Shown piece after piece: positions 1 through 8,428 of a stretch of DNA of 64,000 nt (positions are counted from its first letter, which is position 1; every line of letters begins with the position of its first letter). The DNA lies in the NCBI RefSeq assembly GCF_900188105.1, contig NZ_FZNP01000015.1, forward strand, positions 62,001-126,000, given 5' to 3'. The notes under the pieces are model-generated. The model saw nothing but the letters and a program-made list of their open reading frames with translations, did no database searches and was not told where the DNA came from. This DNA is from Actinomadura mexicana (lineage in GTDB: Bacteria; Actinomycetota; Actinomycetes; Streptosporangiales; Streptosporangiaceae). Made by a program: the position numbers and the translations under genes.

Positions 1-584
1 TCTACGCCGTCATGTACTACGCCGCGCTCCGGCCAGAGGAAGCGGTGGACCTGCGACGGGATCACCTGGTGAGCCTGCCCGACGACGGATGGGGCGAGAT
101 GCGGCTGACACACGCTGAGCCTCGCAGCGGTTCCCGGTGGACCAACAGCGGGAAGCCGCGGGACAAGCAGCCGCTCAAGCACCGGGCCCCCGGCGAGACC
201 CGGTCGGTCCCCATCCATCCCGAACTAGTGACGCTGCTGCGCCACCACATCAAGGCTTTCAACATCCAGCCGGAGGGGCGTCTGTTCGTCGGGCCGCGGG
301 GTGGGATCATGACCGACCGGACGTACCTCGGCATGTGGCACAAGGCCCGTCAGAAGGCGCTCAACCCCCATGAGGCAGCCTCACCCCTGGCCGAGACTCC
401 GTACGCCCTCCGGCATGCGGCCGTCTCCACATGGCTTGGCGCCGGGGTGCCGGCGGCTCAGGTGGCCGAGTGGGCCGGGCATAGCGTCGCCGTCCTGCTG
501 CGGGTGTACGCCAAGTGCGTGGCCGGGCAGGAGGAGGACGCCAAGCGGCGAATTGCTGAGGCGACCAGGCCAAAGGACGGCTGA
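1..584 (+). CDS. Tyrosine recombinase (phage-type integrase), C-terminal part
   Basis: About 193 codons of the catalytic domain are visible; the frame is open through the left edge, so the N-terminus lies outside the window. Motifs of tyrosine recombinases are present in order: the first catalytic Arg in YYAALRPEEA, the second Arg box in TPYALRHAAVS (the usual H of HxLRH is Tyr here), a conserved WAGHS, and the nucleophile Tyr in LRVYAKCV. This enzyme class cuts and joins att sites to integrate or excise mobile elements. It reads towards the 3' end of a tRNA-Tyr gene 120 bp away, the usual arrangement of an actinomycete integrative element or prophage, so the element body should extend left of the window. 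Whether it is still active cannot be judged from this fragment. Confidence 0.9.
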   Translation, partial: YAVMYYAALRPEEAVDLRRDHLVSLPDDGWGEMRLTHAEPRSGSRWTNSGKPRDKQPLKHRAPGETRSVPIHPELVTLLRHHIKAFNIQPEGRLFVGPRGGIMTDRTYLGMWHKARQKALNPHEAASPLAETPYALRHAAVSTWLGAGVPAAQVAEWAGHSVAVLLRVYAKCVAGQEEDAKRRIAEATRPKDG

Positions 585-656
585 AACTTCGGCCCGTATT
601 TGGCCCGGACGCTCGTAGAGGGCCACTCACAGCCCGATACAGCCGGACACAACGAG

Positions 657-695
657 AACAGCCCCCGACCGGGTTACGCCTGGTCAGGGGCTGTT
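657..695. terminator. Bidirectional hairpin between integrase and tRNA-Tyr
   Basis: Arms 657-670 (AACAGCCCCCGACC) and 682-695 form a nearly perfect stem with T-rich flanks on both strands. It sits between two convergent transcripts, the integrase (+) and tRNA-Tyr (-), and probably terminates both. Confidence 0.65.
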
Positions 696-705
696 TCACG
701 TGGTG

Positions 706-787
706 TGGCGGGTGCAGGGTTCGAACCTGCGTAGGCTAAGCCGACGGATTTACAGTCCGCTCCCATTGGCCACTCGGGCAACCCGCC
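706..787 (-). tRNA. tRNA-Tyr: tRNA-Tyr (anticodon GTA)
   Basis: On the minus strand the sequence folds as a class II tRNA. The acceptor GGCGGGT pairs with ACCCGCC plus discriminator A. The anticodon arm GCGGA-CTGTAAA-TCCGT carries GTA. There is a long variable arm, and the T arm is GCAGG-TTCGAAC-CCTGC. CCA is not encoded. Its 3' end faces the integrase, so this gene is the probable attachment site of the element to the left. Confidence 0.95.
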
Positions 788-914
788 GTGGTGTTTCGCT
801 GGAAAGGATAGCGGACCGTCGGGGTGGGTGTGACATCGAGGCGGGGCATGCAGGGCGTGGGGAGTCGATACGCTCTGTAGATCGTGATGCTGCTGCTGAG
901 GGGATGTGTGGGCG

Positions 915-1403
915 ATGGCCGACTCGTCGTTTGACATCGTGTCGAAGCTCGACCGGCAGGAGGTCGACAACGCGTTGAACCAGGCCGCCAAGGAGGTGGC
1001 GAACCGGTTCGACTTCCGGAACGTGGACGCGGGGATCAAGTGGTCCGGGGAGTCGATCGAGATCCAGGCGAACACCGAGGAGCGGGCGAACGCCGTGCTG
1101 GACGTGCTGAGGGACAAGCTCGTCAAGCGGGGGATCTCGCTGAAGGCGATCGACGCGGGTGAGCCGAAGCTGTCGGGCAAGGTGTACAAGCTGGGCGTCG
1201 GCCTGAAGGAGGGCATCGCCCAGGAGGACGCGAAGAAGATCGGCAAGATCATCCGGGATGAGGGGCCGAAGGGCGTGAAGGCCCAGGTCCAGGGGGACGA
1301 ACTGCGGGTCAGCTCGAAGAAGAAGGACGACCTCCAGCAGGTCATCACCCTGTTGAAGGGCAAGGACCTCGAGGTCGCGCTGCAGTTCGTGAACTACCGG
1401 TAG
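915..1403 (+). CDS. yajQ: YajQ family nucleotide-binding protein
   Basis: The 162-aa product is the usual length for the YajQ family, beginning ADSSFDIVSKLDRQEVDNA and ending in the family's KDLQVxLQFxNYR-like tail (EVALQFVNYR). Family members have two ferredoxin-like domains and bind nucleotides or nucleic acids; in some bacteria they bind cyclic di-GMP. I start at ATG 915 because family members begin with the short MADSSFD-type N-terminus; a GTG three codons upstream is less likely. GAGGGG at about 898-903 is a distant ribosome site. It is a single-gene unit followed by a strong hairpin and converges on htpX. The cellular role in actinomycetes is not settled. Confidence 0.9.
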   Translation: MADSSFDIVSKLDRQEVDNALNQAAKEVANRFDFRNVDAGIKWSGESIEIQANTEERANAVLDVLRDKLVKRGISLKAIDAGEPKLSGKVYKLGVGLKEGIAQEDAKKIGKIIRDEGPKGVKAQVQGDELRVSSKKKDDLQQVITLLKGKDLEVALQFVNYR

Positions 1404-1411
1404 GACGAGGG

Positions 1412-1454
1412 GAGCGCGCCGGCCCCATCCCCCGCAGAAGTGGCCGGCGCGCTC
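1412..1454. terminator. Terminator after yajQ
   Basis: Perfect 13-bp stem: GAGCGCGCCGGCC at 1412-1424 and its complement at 1442-1454, followed on the plus strand by TTGGTTGTT. It sits between convergent yajQ and htpX. Confidence 0.75.
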
Positions 1455-1644
1455 TTGGTTGTTATGACGCGGCTGCGCCCGGAGTGGTTCGGCCGAATTC
1501 CGCGGGGTCGTGAGGACGCGGGCCACGGGCGCGACGGTGAAGAATCCCGGGCGGTGATCGCGCCGCGTTCGATCTTGCGGAGGGTGGGCGGGAGATGGCC
1601 GGCGCGGCGGCCCCGTGCGCCGTCTCGGCACCTCTGGCGGCGCC

Positions 1645-2505
1645 TTAGCGGCGGCCGGCCATGCGTTCCAGGCGGGCGATGCGGTCGGCGGTCGGGGGGT
1701 GGGTGGAGAAGAGCTTGCCTATGCCGGCGCCCTGGAAGGGGTTGGCGATCATGAGTGAGCTGGTGGTGGCGAGTTCGGGGTCCTGCGGCAGGGGGAGCGC
1801 GCGGGTGCCGGCGTCGATCTTCCGGAGGGCGGAGGCCAGGGCCAGGGGGTCGCCGGTCAGGAGGGCGCCTGCGGCGTCGGCGGAGTACTCGCGGGTCCGG
1901 CTGATGGCCATCTGGACGACGGCGGCGGCGACCGGGCCGAGGATCAGCATCAGGAGGGCGCCGAGGATGCCGGGGCCGTCGTCGTCCTCGGACCGTCCGA
2001 TCGGCAGGAAGATCGCCAGGTGGGACAGGTAGGTGATGACGGTGGCGATGGCCGCGGCGACGGAGGAGATGAGGATGTCGCGGCTGTAGACGTGGGACAG
2101 CTCGTGGCCGAGGACGGCGCGCAGCTCGCGCTCGTCCAGCATCCGGAGGATGCCGCGGGTGCAGCAGACGGCGGCGTTGCGCGGGTTGCGGCCGGTGGCG
2201 AACGCGTTGGGCTGGCGGGTCTCGGAGACGTACAGGCGCGGCATGGGCTGGCGGGCCGAGGTCGACAGCTCCCGGACGAGCCGGTACAGCACCGGCGCCT
2301 CGACCTCGCCGACCGGGTGGGCGCGCATCGAGCGCAGCGCGATCCGGTCGCTGAAGAAGAACGCGACGCCGTTGGTTCCGAGGGCGATGACCAGCGCGAT
2401 CGTCAGGCCGGCCGCGCCGCCGAACGTCCAGCCGACGACCAGCATCAGTGCCGACAGCGAAGCGATCAGTGCTGCCGTCTTGACGCCGTTGAACCGCACC
2501 TGCAT
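1645..2505 (-). CDS. htpX: HtpX-type M48 membrane metalloprotease
   Basis: A 286-aa zinc metalloprotease of the HtpX group, which degrades damaged or misfolded membrane proteins at the cytoplasmic face of the membrane. Two N-terminal membrane segments (about residues 10-55) precede the zinc motif HELSH, followed by the downstream glutamate ligand in SRTREYSADAAG; two further hydrophobic segments lie between the motifs. The ATG at 2505 is preceded by GGGGAGG, which decides the start. It lies downstream of nuoN on the same strand, but a promoter with stress-sigma character lies in the 71-bp gap, so it is probably transcribed independently and induced by envelope or oxidative stress. Confidence 0.92.
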   Translation of the reverse strand: MQVRFNGVKTAALIASLSALMLVVGWTFGGAAGLTIALVIALGTNGVAFFFSDRIALRSMRAHPVGEVEAPVLYRLVRELSTSARQPMPRLYVSETRQPNAFATGRNPRNAAVCCTRGILRMLDERELRAVLGHELSHVYSRDILISSVAAAIATVITYLSHLAIFLPIGRSEDDDGPGILGALLMLILGPVAAAVVQMAISRTREYSADAAGALLTGDPLALASALRKIDAGTRALPLPQDPELATTSSLMIANPFQGAGIGKLFSTHPPTADRIARLERMAGRR

Positions 2506-2535
2506 TGCCTCCCCGTCGACTCCGGCATGAACATC

Positions 2536-2562
2536 AACGGTTTGACCTGGGGGAACGTTCCC
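2536..2562 (-). promoter_or_regulatory. ECF-sigma-like promoter of htpX
   Basis: On the minus strand GGGAAC (2562-2557), 17 bp, then CGTT (2539-2536) matches the GGGAAY-N16-18-CGTT pattern of SigE/SigH/SigR-type promoters in actinobacteria. It would start transcription about 20-25 nt before the htpX ATG. The -35 lies inside a 12-bp perfect palindrome, GGGAACGTTCCC (2551-2562). Confidence 0.55.
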
Positions 2563-2576
2563 AGACGTTTCCCCGG

Positions 2577-4064
2577 TTACGTGGCCTGCCCGACCGTCTG
2601 CAGGACGATCTGCGGCGCGACCGACAGCACGACGGCGCCGGCGGCCGCCGCGGTGACGGCGACGCGGACGCCGAGGCCGGGCGCCGCGTCGTAGTCCTCG
2701 CTGGTGGCGGACGGGGTGAAGAGGCGGACCGCCCATGCGAGGTAGTAGTACAGGCCGATGACCGTGTTGACCGCCATCACGACGGCGAGCCAGGTGACGC
2801 CGCCGGCGAGGGTGGCGCGGAACACGACGACCTTCGCGAACAGCCCCATGACGCCGGGGGGCAGGCCGGCGAGGCAGATGAGGAAGAAGGCGAGGGCGGT
2901 GGCGACGGCGGGGCTGCGGCGGGCGAGGCCGCGGTAGTCGTCGAGGGTGTCCCAGCGTCCCGTGGCGGTGCCGCGGCGGTGGAAGCCGATCACGACGGCG
3001 AAGGCGCCGATGTTCATGACGGCGTAGAGGGCGACGTAGGCGGTGGTGGCGGCGACGGCCTCGGGGAGGCGGCGCGAGCCGACCGCGAGGGGCGCGAGCA
3101 TGTAGCCGGACTGGGCGACCGACGACCAGGCCAGCAGGCGGATCGCGGTCCGCTGGCGGAGCGCGGCGAGGTTCCCGAGGGTCATGGTGAGGGCGGCCAG
3201 GACGGCGACGACGGGGCCCCACACGTGCCCGTAGGCTGGCAGGCCCAGGGCGAGGACGATAGCGAGCCCGGCGAACCCGGCGGCCTTGGAGACCACGGCG
3301 AGGAACGCGGCGACGGGCAGCGGGGAGCCCTGGTAGACGTCGGGGGCCCAGAAGTGGAACGGGACGGCGGCGACCTTGAACGCGAACCCGGCGAGGACGA
3401 GCACGGAGCCCAGCGCGGCGACGGGGTCGAGGTCGGCGGGCAGCCGGGCGAGGGCGGGCGCGATCCGGTCCAGGTGCATGGCGCCGGTCGCGCCGTACAC
3501 GAGGCTGATGCCGAACAGCATGACCGCGGTGGACACGACGGAGACGAGGAACAGCTTCAGCGCGGCCTCGGAGGACGTCCCGTCGTAGCGGCGCAGTGCG
3601 GCCAGCGCGAACACCGGGAGGGAGAGCGTCTCCAGCGCGACGACCAGGAGGATGAGGTCGCGGGCCGCGACCAGGGTGAGGGCGCCGATGACGGCGGCGA
3701 GCAGCAGGAAGTGGTACTCCCCCACCGGGATCTTCGAGTCGGTGATCTCCTGGAGGGACAGCAGGACGACGATGACGGCGGCGCCGAGGATGATCCCCTG
3801 GAACAGCAGGGTGAAGTCGTCCGCGACGTAGGAGCAGGAGGCGGGGCCGCCGGAGCGCAGGCCGTCCGGCAGGCAGAAGGTGGCGCGGCGGTCCCCGGCG
3901 GCCAGCGCGATCACGGCGGCGAGCGCGGCGGCGAGGGACCCGCCGGACAGCAGGGACAGGACGCGGCGGGGCGCGTCGAAGGCGTCGGCGAGGAGCAGCC
4001 CGATCGCGGCGACGGCGAGGACCAGCGGCGGCGCGACCGCCGCGTAGTCGATGTCCTGGATCAT
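2577..4064 (-). CDS. nuoN: Complex I antiporter-like subunit NuoN (incomplete set)
   Basis: A 495-aa multi-spanning membrane protein of the Mrp-antiporter-like family, one of the three proton-pumping subunits of complex I. The functional glutamate is seen in LLVVALETLSLPVF, and the broken-helix lysine region in GFAFKVAAVPFHFWAPDVYQG. The start ATG at 4064 shares one base with the nuoM stop (TGATG), so the genes are translationally coupled. It is last in the minus-strand order nuoI-J-K-L-M-N. It differs considerably from the second NuoN at 55.5-57.1 kb, which argues for an old duplication or separate acquisition rather than a recent copy. Confidence 0.93.
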   Translation of the reverse strand: MIQDIDYAAVAPPLVLAVAAIGLLLADAFDAPRRVLSLLSGGSLAAALAAVIALAAGDRRATFCLPDGLRSGGPASCSYVADDFTLLFQGIILGAAVIVVLLSLQEITDSKIPVGEYHFLLLAAVIGALTLVAARDLILLVVALETLSLPVFALAALRRYDGTSSEAALKLFLVSVVSTAVMLFGISLVYGATGAMHLDRIAPALARLPADLDPVAALGSVLVLAGFAFKVAAVPFHFWAPDVYQGSPLPVAAFLAVVSKAAGFAGLAIVLALGLPAYGHVWGPVVAVLAALTMTLGNLAALRQRTAIRLLAWSSVAQSGYMLAPLAVGSRRLPEAVAATTAYVALYAVMNIGAFAVVIGFHRRGTATGRWDTLDDYRGLARRSPAVATALAFFLICLAGLPPGVMGLFAKVVVFRATLAGGVTWLAVVMAVNTVIGLYYYLAWAVRLFTPSATSEDYDAAPGLGVRVAVTAAAAGAVVLSVAPQIVLQTVGQAT

Positions 4065-5572
4065 CAGCCGCCTCCGAACAGCGCGCGGACCGGGCCCGTG
4101 GTCACGTCCAGCAGGGTCTTCGGCCAGAGGCCGACCAGCAGTGTCAGCGCGATCAGCGGCACCCAGGCGGCGTACTCCTGGAGGGAGACCGGCGCGACCG
4201 GTCCGCGGGGGACGGCGACGCCGTCGGACGGCCCGTGGGTGAGCCTGGCGAGCATCCGCAGGAAGTAGGCGGCGGTCAGGACGGTGCCGAGCGCGGCGAC
4301 GACCATGAACGTCACGAACGTCTCGCGGGGCAGGTCGGCGTGCGGCCGGTACGCGCCGATCAGGGCGAGCACCTCGCCCCAGAAGCCGGCGAGGCCGGGG
4401 AGCCCGAGGGACGCGACGGACGCGAAGGTCAGGATGGACGCCAGCCGCGGGGAGGTGCTGAGCATGCCGCCGCCGAGGGCGTTCATGTCGCCGGTGCCCC
4501 AGCGCTCCTTGACCGAGCCGGCGAGGAAGAACAGCAGGCCGGTGATGAGGCCGTGCGCGATGTTGCCGAACAGGGCGGCGTTGACGCCGACCGGGGTGAG
4601 GGTCGCGATGCCGAGCAGGACGAACCCCATGTGCCCGACGGACGAGTAGGCGATCATCCGTTTGAGGTCCCGCTGGGCGAGGCAGGCGAGCGCGCCGTAG
4701 ACGATGCCGATGACGGCGAGGAGGCCGAGCCACGGCGCCCAGACCCGCGCGCCGTCCGGGGCGAGCGGCAGCGCGACGCGGACGAGGCCGTAGGTGCCCA
4801 TCTTCAGCAGCACCCCGGCCAGCAGGACGGACCCGACCGTCGGGGCCTCGGTGTGCGCGTCCGGCAGCCAGGTGTGCAGCGGCCACATCGGCGCCTTGAC
4901 CGCGAACCCGATCCCCATCAGGGCGAACGCCGTGACCTGGAGGCCGTGCGACAGGCCGGACCCGTGCCGGGCGGCCAGGTCGGTCATGTCGAGCGTGCCG
5001 GCCTCGGCGCCGACGAGCAGCATCCCGGCGAGCAGGAGCCCGGATCCGAGGAGCGTGTAGAGGATGAACTTCGTGGCGGCGGCGCGGCGCCCCGTCCCGC
5101 CCCACAGCATGATCACCATGTACATGGGGACCAGGACGGTCTCGAAGAACACGAAGAACAGCACGAGGTCGAGCGCGACGAACGTGCCGAGCATCCCGGC
5201 CTCCAGGACGAGCAGCAGCGCGGTCAGCAGCCGGATCCGGCCGCCTTCCGGCGGGTGCCGCAGCGTGTAGAGGAAGCAGAGGAACGTCAGCAGGGCGGTC
5301 AGCACGACGAGCGGCAGCGAGATCCCGTCCGCGCCGAGGTGGAACCGCAGGCCGATGGCGGGCGCCCAGGGCCGGTCGACCTCCAGTTGCATCCGGGACG
5401 TGTCGCCGAAGTCGAACGCCGTCATGGCCGAGACCGCGACGAGCAGGGTGGCGGCGGACACGGCCGTCCCGAAGGCGCGGACGGCGAAGCCGGTGCGCAG
5501 GAACCGGTTGGCCGGGACGAGCATCGCCAGCGCCCCGAGCAGCGGGATCGCCATCATCAGCACGAAGATCAC
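4064..5572 (-). CDS. nuoM: Complex I antiporter-like subunit NuoM (incomplete set)
   Basis: 502 aa, entirely membrane-embedded. Key features are the conserved TM5 glutamate in LFFVFFETVLVPMYMVI and the lysine/histidine channel segment GFAVKAPMWPLHTWLPDAHTEAP. It pumps protons as part of the membrane arm of complex I. I use GTG 5572 because it overlaps the nuoL stop as GTGA; the longer open frame upstream is only the GC-rich shadow of nuoL. Its C-terminus abuts nuoN. No residue expected for proton transfer is obviously missing. Confidence 0.93.
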   Translation of the reverse strand: MIFVLMMAIPLLGALAMLVPANRFLRTGFAVRAFGTAVSAATLLVAVSAMTAFDFGDTSRMQLEVDRPWAPAIGLRFHLGADGISLPLVVLTALLTFLCFLYTLRHPPEGGRIRLLTALLLVLEAGMLGTFVALDLVLFFVFFETVLVPMYMVIMLWGGTGRRAAATKFILYTLLGSGLLLAGMLLVGAEAGTLDMTDLAARHGSGLSHGLQVTAFALMGIGFAVKAPMWPLHTWLPDAHTEAPTVGSVLLAGVLLKMGTYGLVRVALPLAPDGARVWAPWLGLLAVIGIVYGALACLAQRDLKRMIAYSSVGHMGFVLLGIATLTPVGVNAALFGNIAHGLITGLLFFLAGSVKERWGTGDMNALGGGMLSTSPRLASILTFASVASLGLPGLAGFWGEVLALIGAYRPHADLPRETFVTFMVVAALGTVLTAAYFLRMLARLTHGPSDGVAVPRGPVAPVSLQEYAAWVPLIALTLLVGLWPKTLLDVTTGPVRALFGGG

Positions 5573-7449
5573 TGGAAGATCACCACCACGGCCGCGATGG
5601 CGGCGACACCGGCGAGCAGTCCGGTGAGGTAGGTCTGCGGGTTTCCGTTCTGGACGAATCTGACCAGGCCGCCGAGCCGGCCCGCGCCCCGTCCGGTGCC
5701 GACGACGGCGGCGTCCACGCGTCGCTGGTCGAACAGGACGACGTGACGCGCCAGCGCCTGGACGGGCCGGACGATGACCGCCGTATAGAGCTCGTCCACG
5801 AAGAAGGCCCGCGCGAAGACGGTACGGACGGGGCCGAGCGCGCGCGCGGGGTCCAAGGCCGGGTCGCGGTTCCACACAAGGAACGCACCGCCTGCCCCCA
5901 CGGCGAGGAGCAGCACGCTGAGAAGCGAAGCCCCGAGATGGGGACGCAGTTCCGGGGCCCCGAGGCCGAAGAACCCGAGGATCGCGGCGGGGACGGCCAG
6001 CGCCGCCACGGTCCACGACATGATGCGCGCCGGGTCACGGACCTCGTAAGTTCCGCGCCGCTCACCGAAGAACGTCATCAACCACGCACGCATCGCATAG
6101 GCGGCCGTCAGGACGACCGTGACGAGCAATCCCAGATAGACCAGCCACGCGATCCCGCCCGATGTGACCTCGCCGCCATGCAGGGCGGCGTGCTGGGCGG
6201 CCTCGATGACGGCGTCCTTGCTGAACCATCCGCTGAACGGCGGGACGCCCGCGAGGGCGGCGAAACCCACGGTCATCGACCAGAACGTGAGGGGCATGCC
6301 GCGCCGTAGGCCGCCGTAGTGGGCGAGCATGTTCGACCCCGCGGTCACGATGACGCACCCGGCGGCCAGGAACAGCAGCGCCTTGAACGCCGCGTGCGTC
6401 AGCAGGTGGAAGACCGCGGCCGACTCCGCGCCCACCGCGAGCCCGGCGGCCATGACGGCGAGCTGGCTGATCGTCGAGTAGGCCAGGACGCGTTTCAGGT
6501 CGCCCTGGGCGAGGGCCGCGCACGCCGAGCCGACCATGGAGACCACCGCGACGGCGCCCAGCACGGCGAGCGCGGACGGAGCCGCGAGGAACACCCCGTA
6601 AAGGCGCGCCACGACGTAGATCCCCGCGGCGACCATCGTCGCCGCGTGGATGAGGGCGCTGATCGGGGTGGGGCCCGCCATCGCGTCCGGGAGCCAGGTG
6701 TGCAGCGGGAACTGGGCGCTCTTGCCCGCGACCCCGGCGAGCAGCAGCAGCGCGGCCGCCGTCGCCGTGGACTGCGGGAGGTCGCCGGCGGTCCGGACGA
6801 TCCGGTCGATCTGGAACGTCCCGGCGCCCGCACCGAGCACGATCACGCCGATGAGGAAGCCGACGTCGCCGAGCCGCGTGACGAGGAACGCCTTGACCGC
6901 CGCCCGCGAGTTGGCGCGCTCCTCCCAGTGGTGCCCGATCAGGAAGTACGAGCAGATGCCCATGACCTCCCAGCCCACGTACAGCAGGAGCAGGTCGCCG
7001 GAGTAGACGACCAGCAGCATCGCGGACGTGAAGAGCGAGATGAACGCGGCGTAGGAGGAGTACCGGCGGTCGCCGGACATGTACGCGACCGAGAACACCT
7101 GGACGGCGAGCGCCACGCAGCCGACCATGAGGCCGACGACCGCGGCCAGGCCGTCCACCTGGAGGCCGACGCCGATCGGCACCGACCCGGTGTCGACCAG
7201 CGTGAGGGTGCCGGTGCGCTCGCCCGGGTCCCGCCAGACGGCGAACGCGACGACCGCCGAAAGGACGAGCGACACCGCGACCGGAGCGCACGCGATCAGC
7301 GCCGGTCCGTTGCGCAGCGGCGAGCCCATGCGCGGCGGCGAGCCCGCGGGGGCGCCGCGCAGCAGCCGGGTCAGGGACGGGCCGAACAGCATCCCGCCGA
7401 ACGCGGCGAGGAACGGCAGCAGCGCGACGAGCGACGCGAGCCAGATCAC
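5569..7449 (-). CDS. nuoL: Complex I antiporter-like subunit NuoL (incomplete set)
   Basis: 626 aa, the usual size of NuoL, with the lateral-helix C-terminal extension. The TM5 glutamate is in LLYVGWEVMGICSYFLIGHHW, and the lysine/histidine segment reads VAGKSAQFPLHTWLPDAMAG followed by PTPISALIHAATMV. It is the distal proton-pumping subunit of the membrane arm. The start GTG at 7449 overlaps the nuoK stop (GTGA), giving coupling. The C-terminus ends about four bases into nuoM. Compared with the second NuoL at 58.7-60.6 kb it shares all hallmark motifs but differs widely elsewhere. Confidence 0.94.
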   Translation of the reverse strand: MIWLASLVALLPFLAAFGGMLFGPSLTRLLRGAPAGSPPRMGSPLRNGPALIACAPVAVSLVLSAVVAFAVWRDPGERTGTLTLVDTGSVPIGVGLQVDGLAAVVGLMVGCVALAVQVFSVAYMSGDRRYSSYAAFISLFTSAMLLVVYSGDLLLLYVGWEVMGICSYFLIGHHWEERANSRAAVKAFLVTRLGDVGFLIGVIVLGAGAGTFQIDRIVRTAGDLPQSTATAAALLLLAGVAGKSAQFPLHTWLPDAMAGPTPISALIHAATMVAAGIYVVARLYGVFLAAPSALAVLGAVAVVSMVGSACAALAQGDLKRVLAYSTISQLAVMAAGLAVGAESAAVFHLLTHAAFKALLFLAAGCVIVTAGSNMLAHYGGLRRGMPLTFWSMTVGFAALAGVPPFSGWFSKDAVIEAAQHAALHGGEVTSGGIAWLVYLGLLVTVVLTAAYAMRAWLMTFFGERRGTYEVRDPARIMSWTVAALAVPAAILGFFGLGAPELRPHLGASLLSVLLLAVGAGGAFLVWNRDPALDPARALGPVRTVFARAFFVDELYTAVIVRPVQALARHVVLFDQRRVDAAVVGTGRGAGRLGGLVRFVQNGNPQTYLTGLLAGVAAIAAVVVIFQ

Positions 7450-7847
7450 GGCGACGCCTCCTCGCGCTCGGGCGCCGGTCCGGGACCGGCCTCCCCTCCC
7501 GCGGATGCGCGTCCGGCGGGACGGGGCGCCGCTTCCTCCGCGTCCTCGGAGAGGGCGCGGAGCCGGTCGACGTCGATCATCTGCCGGTTGCGGAACACCA
7601 GCAGCACGATCGCGAGGCCGAGCCCGATCTCCGCCGCGGCGATCACGATGGTGAACAGCGTGAGGACCTGGCCGCCGTGCAGGCGGTCCCGGTACCAGAC
7701 GTCGAACGTGACGAGGTTGAGGTTCACCGCGTTCAGCATCAGCTCGACCGACATCAGGACGAGGATCGCGTTGCGGCGCGCCAGCACCCCGTACACACCG
7801 ACGGAGAACAGCAGGGCGGCGACGACCGTCGGGTAGGCGAGATGCAT
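7446..7847 (-). CDS. nuoK: Complex I subunit NuoK with C-terminal extension
   Basis: 133 aa. Residues 1-100 are a canonical three-helix NuoK: VLARRNAILVLMSVELMLNAVNL carries the conserved membrane glutamates used for proton relay, followed by AAAEIGLGLAIVLLVFRNR. About 34 extra C-terminal residues, rich in Ala, Pro, Glu and Gly, are not found in typical NuoK (about 100 aa, as in the second copy at 60.6 kb) and probably hang in the cytoplasm. The ATG at 7847 overlaps the nuoJ stop (TGATG). Confidence 0.92.
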   Translation of the reverse strand: MHLAYPTVVAALLFSVGVYGVLARRNAILVLMSVELMLNAVNLNLVTFDVWYRDRLHGGQVLTLFTIVIAAAEIGLGLAIVLLVFRNRQMIDVDRLRALSEDAEEAAPRPAGRASAGGEAGPGPAPEREEASP

Positions 7848-8428
7848 CAGGCGTCGCCCTTCCCGCCCGGCTTCGCGTCCGGCTTCCCGCCCGGCTTCCC
7901 GCCCGGCTTCGCATCGGCGCCCGGACGGGCCCGGATGTCCGCCCGCGACAGGACGATCGCGCCGACCAGCGAGGCCAGCAGCAGCACCGAGAGGACCTCG
8001 AAGGGCAGCACCCATGTCCGGAACACGGCGCCGCCGAGCTCCTCCGCCGATCCGCCGCCCGCGCGCAGTTCCATCCGCGCGTCCCCGAACCCCATGACCA
8101 TCACGGTGACCAGGACGGCGGCCGTGGCGGCGGCGACGGCCAGCGCGGCCCACCGGTTCTCCGAGTCCAGGTCGGCGGACTCCCCGATCGGCGCCCGCGT
8201 CAGCATGACCCCGAACAGCAGCAGCACCACGACGGCGCCGACGTAGATGAGGACCTGCACCCAGGCGACGAACTCCGCGGTGAGGACGAGGTAGCCGCCC
8301 GCCAGCGCGCCGAACGACACCACCAGCCACAGCGCCGCGTGGACGAGCTGCCGCGTCGTGACCACGAGGATCGCGGCGCCGACCGCCACCACGCCGAGCA
8401 GCGTGAACACGATCTCCTGGCCGCTCAT
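7847..8428 (-). CDS. nuoJ: Complex I subunit NuoJ (incomplete set)
   Basis: 193 aa with five hydrophobic segments; the family signature is FVAWVQVLIYVGAVVVLLLFGVML. NuoJ links the quinone module to the pumping subunits through the TM3 region. The final 25 residues are a low-complexity tail made of PGGKP/DAKPGGK repeats, matched by a short tandem repeat in the DNA (7856-7915) that could vary in copy number. The ATG at 8428 overlaps the nuoI stop as ATGA. Confidence 0.92.
   Translation of the reverse strand: MSGQEIVFTLLGVVAVGAAILVVTTRQLVHAALWLVVSFGALAGGYLVLTAEFVAWVQVLIYVGAVVVLLLFGVMLTRAPIGESADLDSENRWAALAVAAATAAVLVTVMVMGFGDARMELRAGGGSAEELGGAVFRTWVLPFEVLSVLLLASLVGAIVLSRADIRARPGADAKPGGKPGGKPDAKPGGKGDA

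Noticed and set aside
2505..5632. Long plus-strand open frames opposite nuoN and nuoM
   Set aside because: They are rich in Gly, Asp, Glu and Arg with no hydrophobic or family pattern; they mirror the GC-rich third positions of the real minus-strand genes.
6319..7836. 500-codon plus-strand frame opposite nuoL and nuoK
   Set aside because: Charged low-complexity translation (HDD, EEQQ, RDR runs) is the antisense shadow of membrane-protein codons; nuoL and nuoK have full family motifs.
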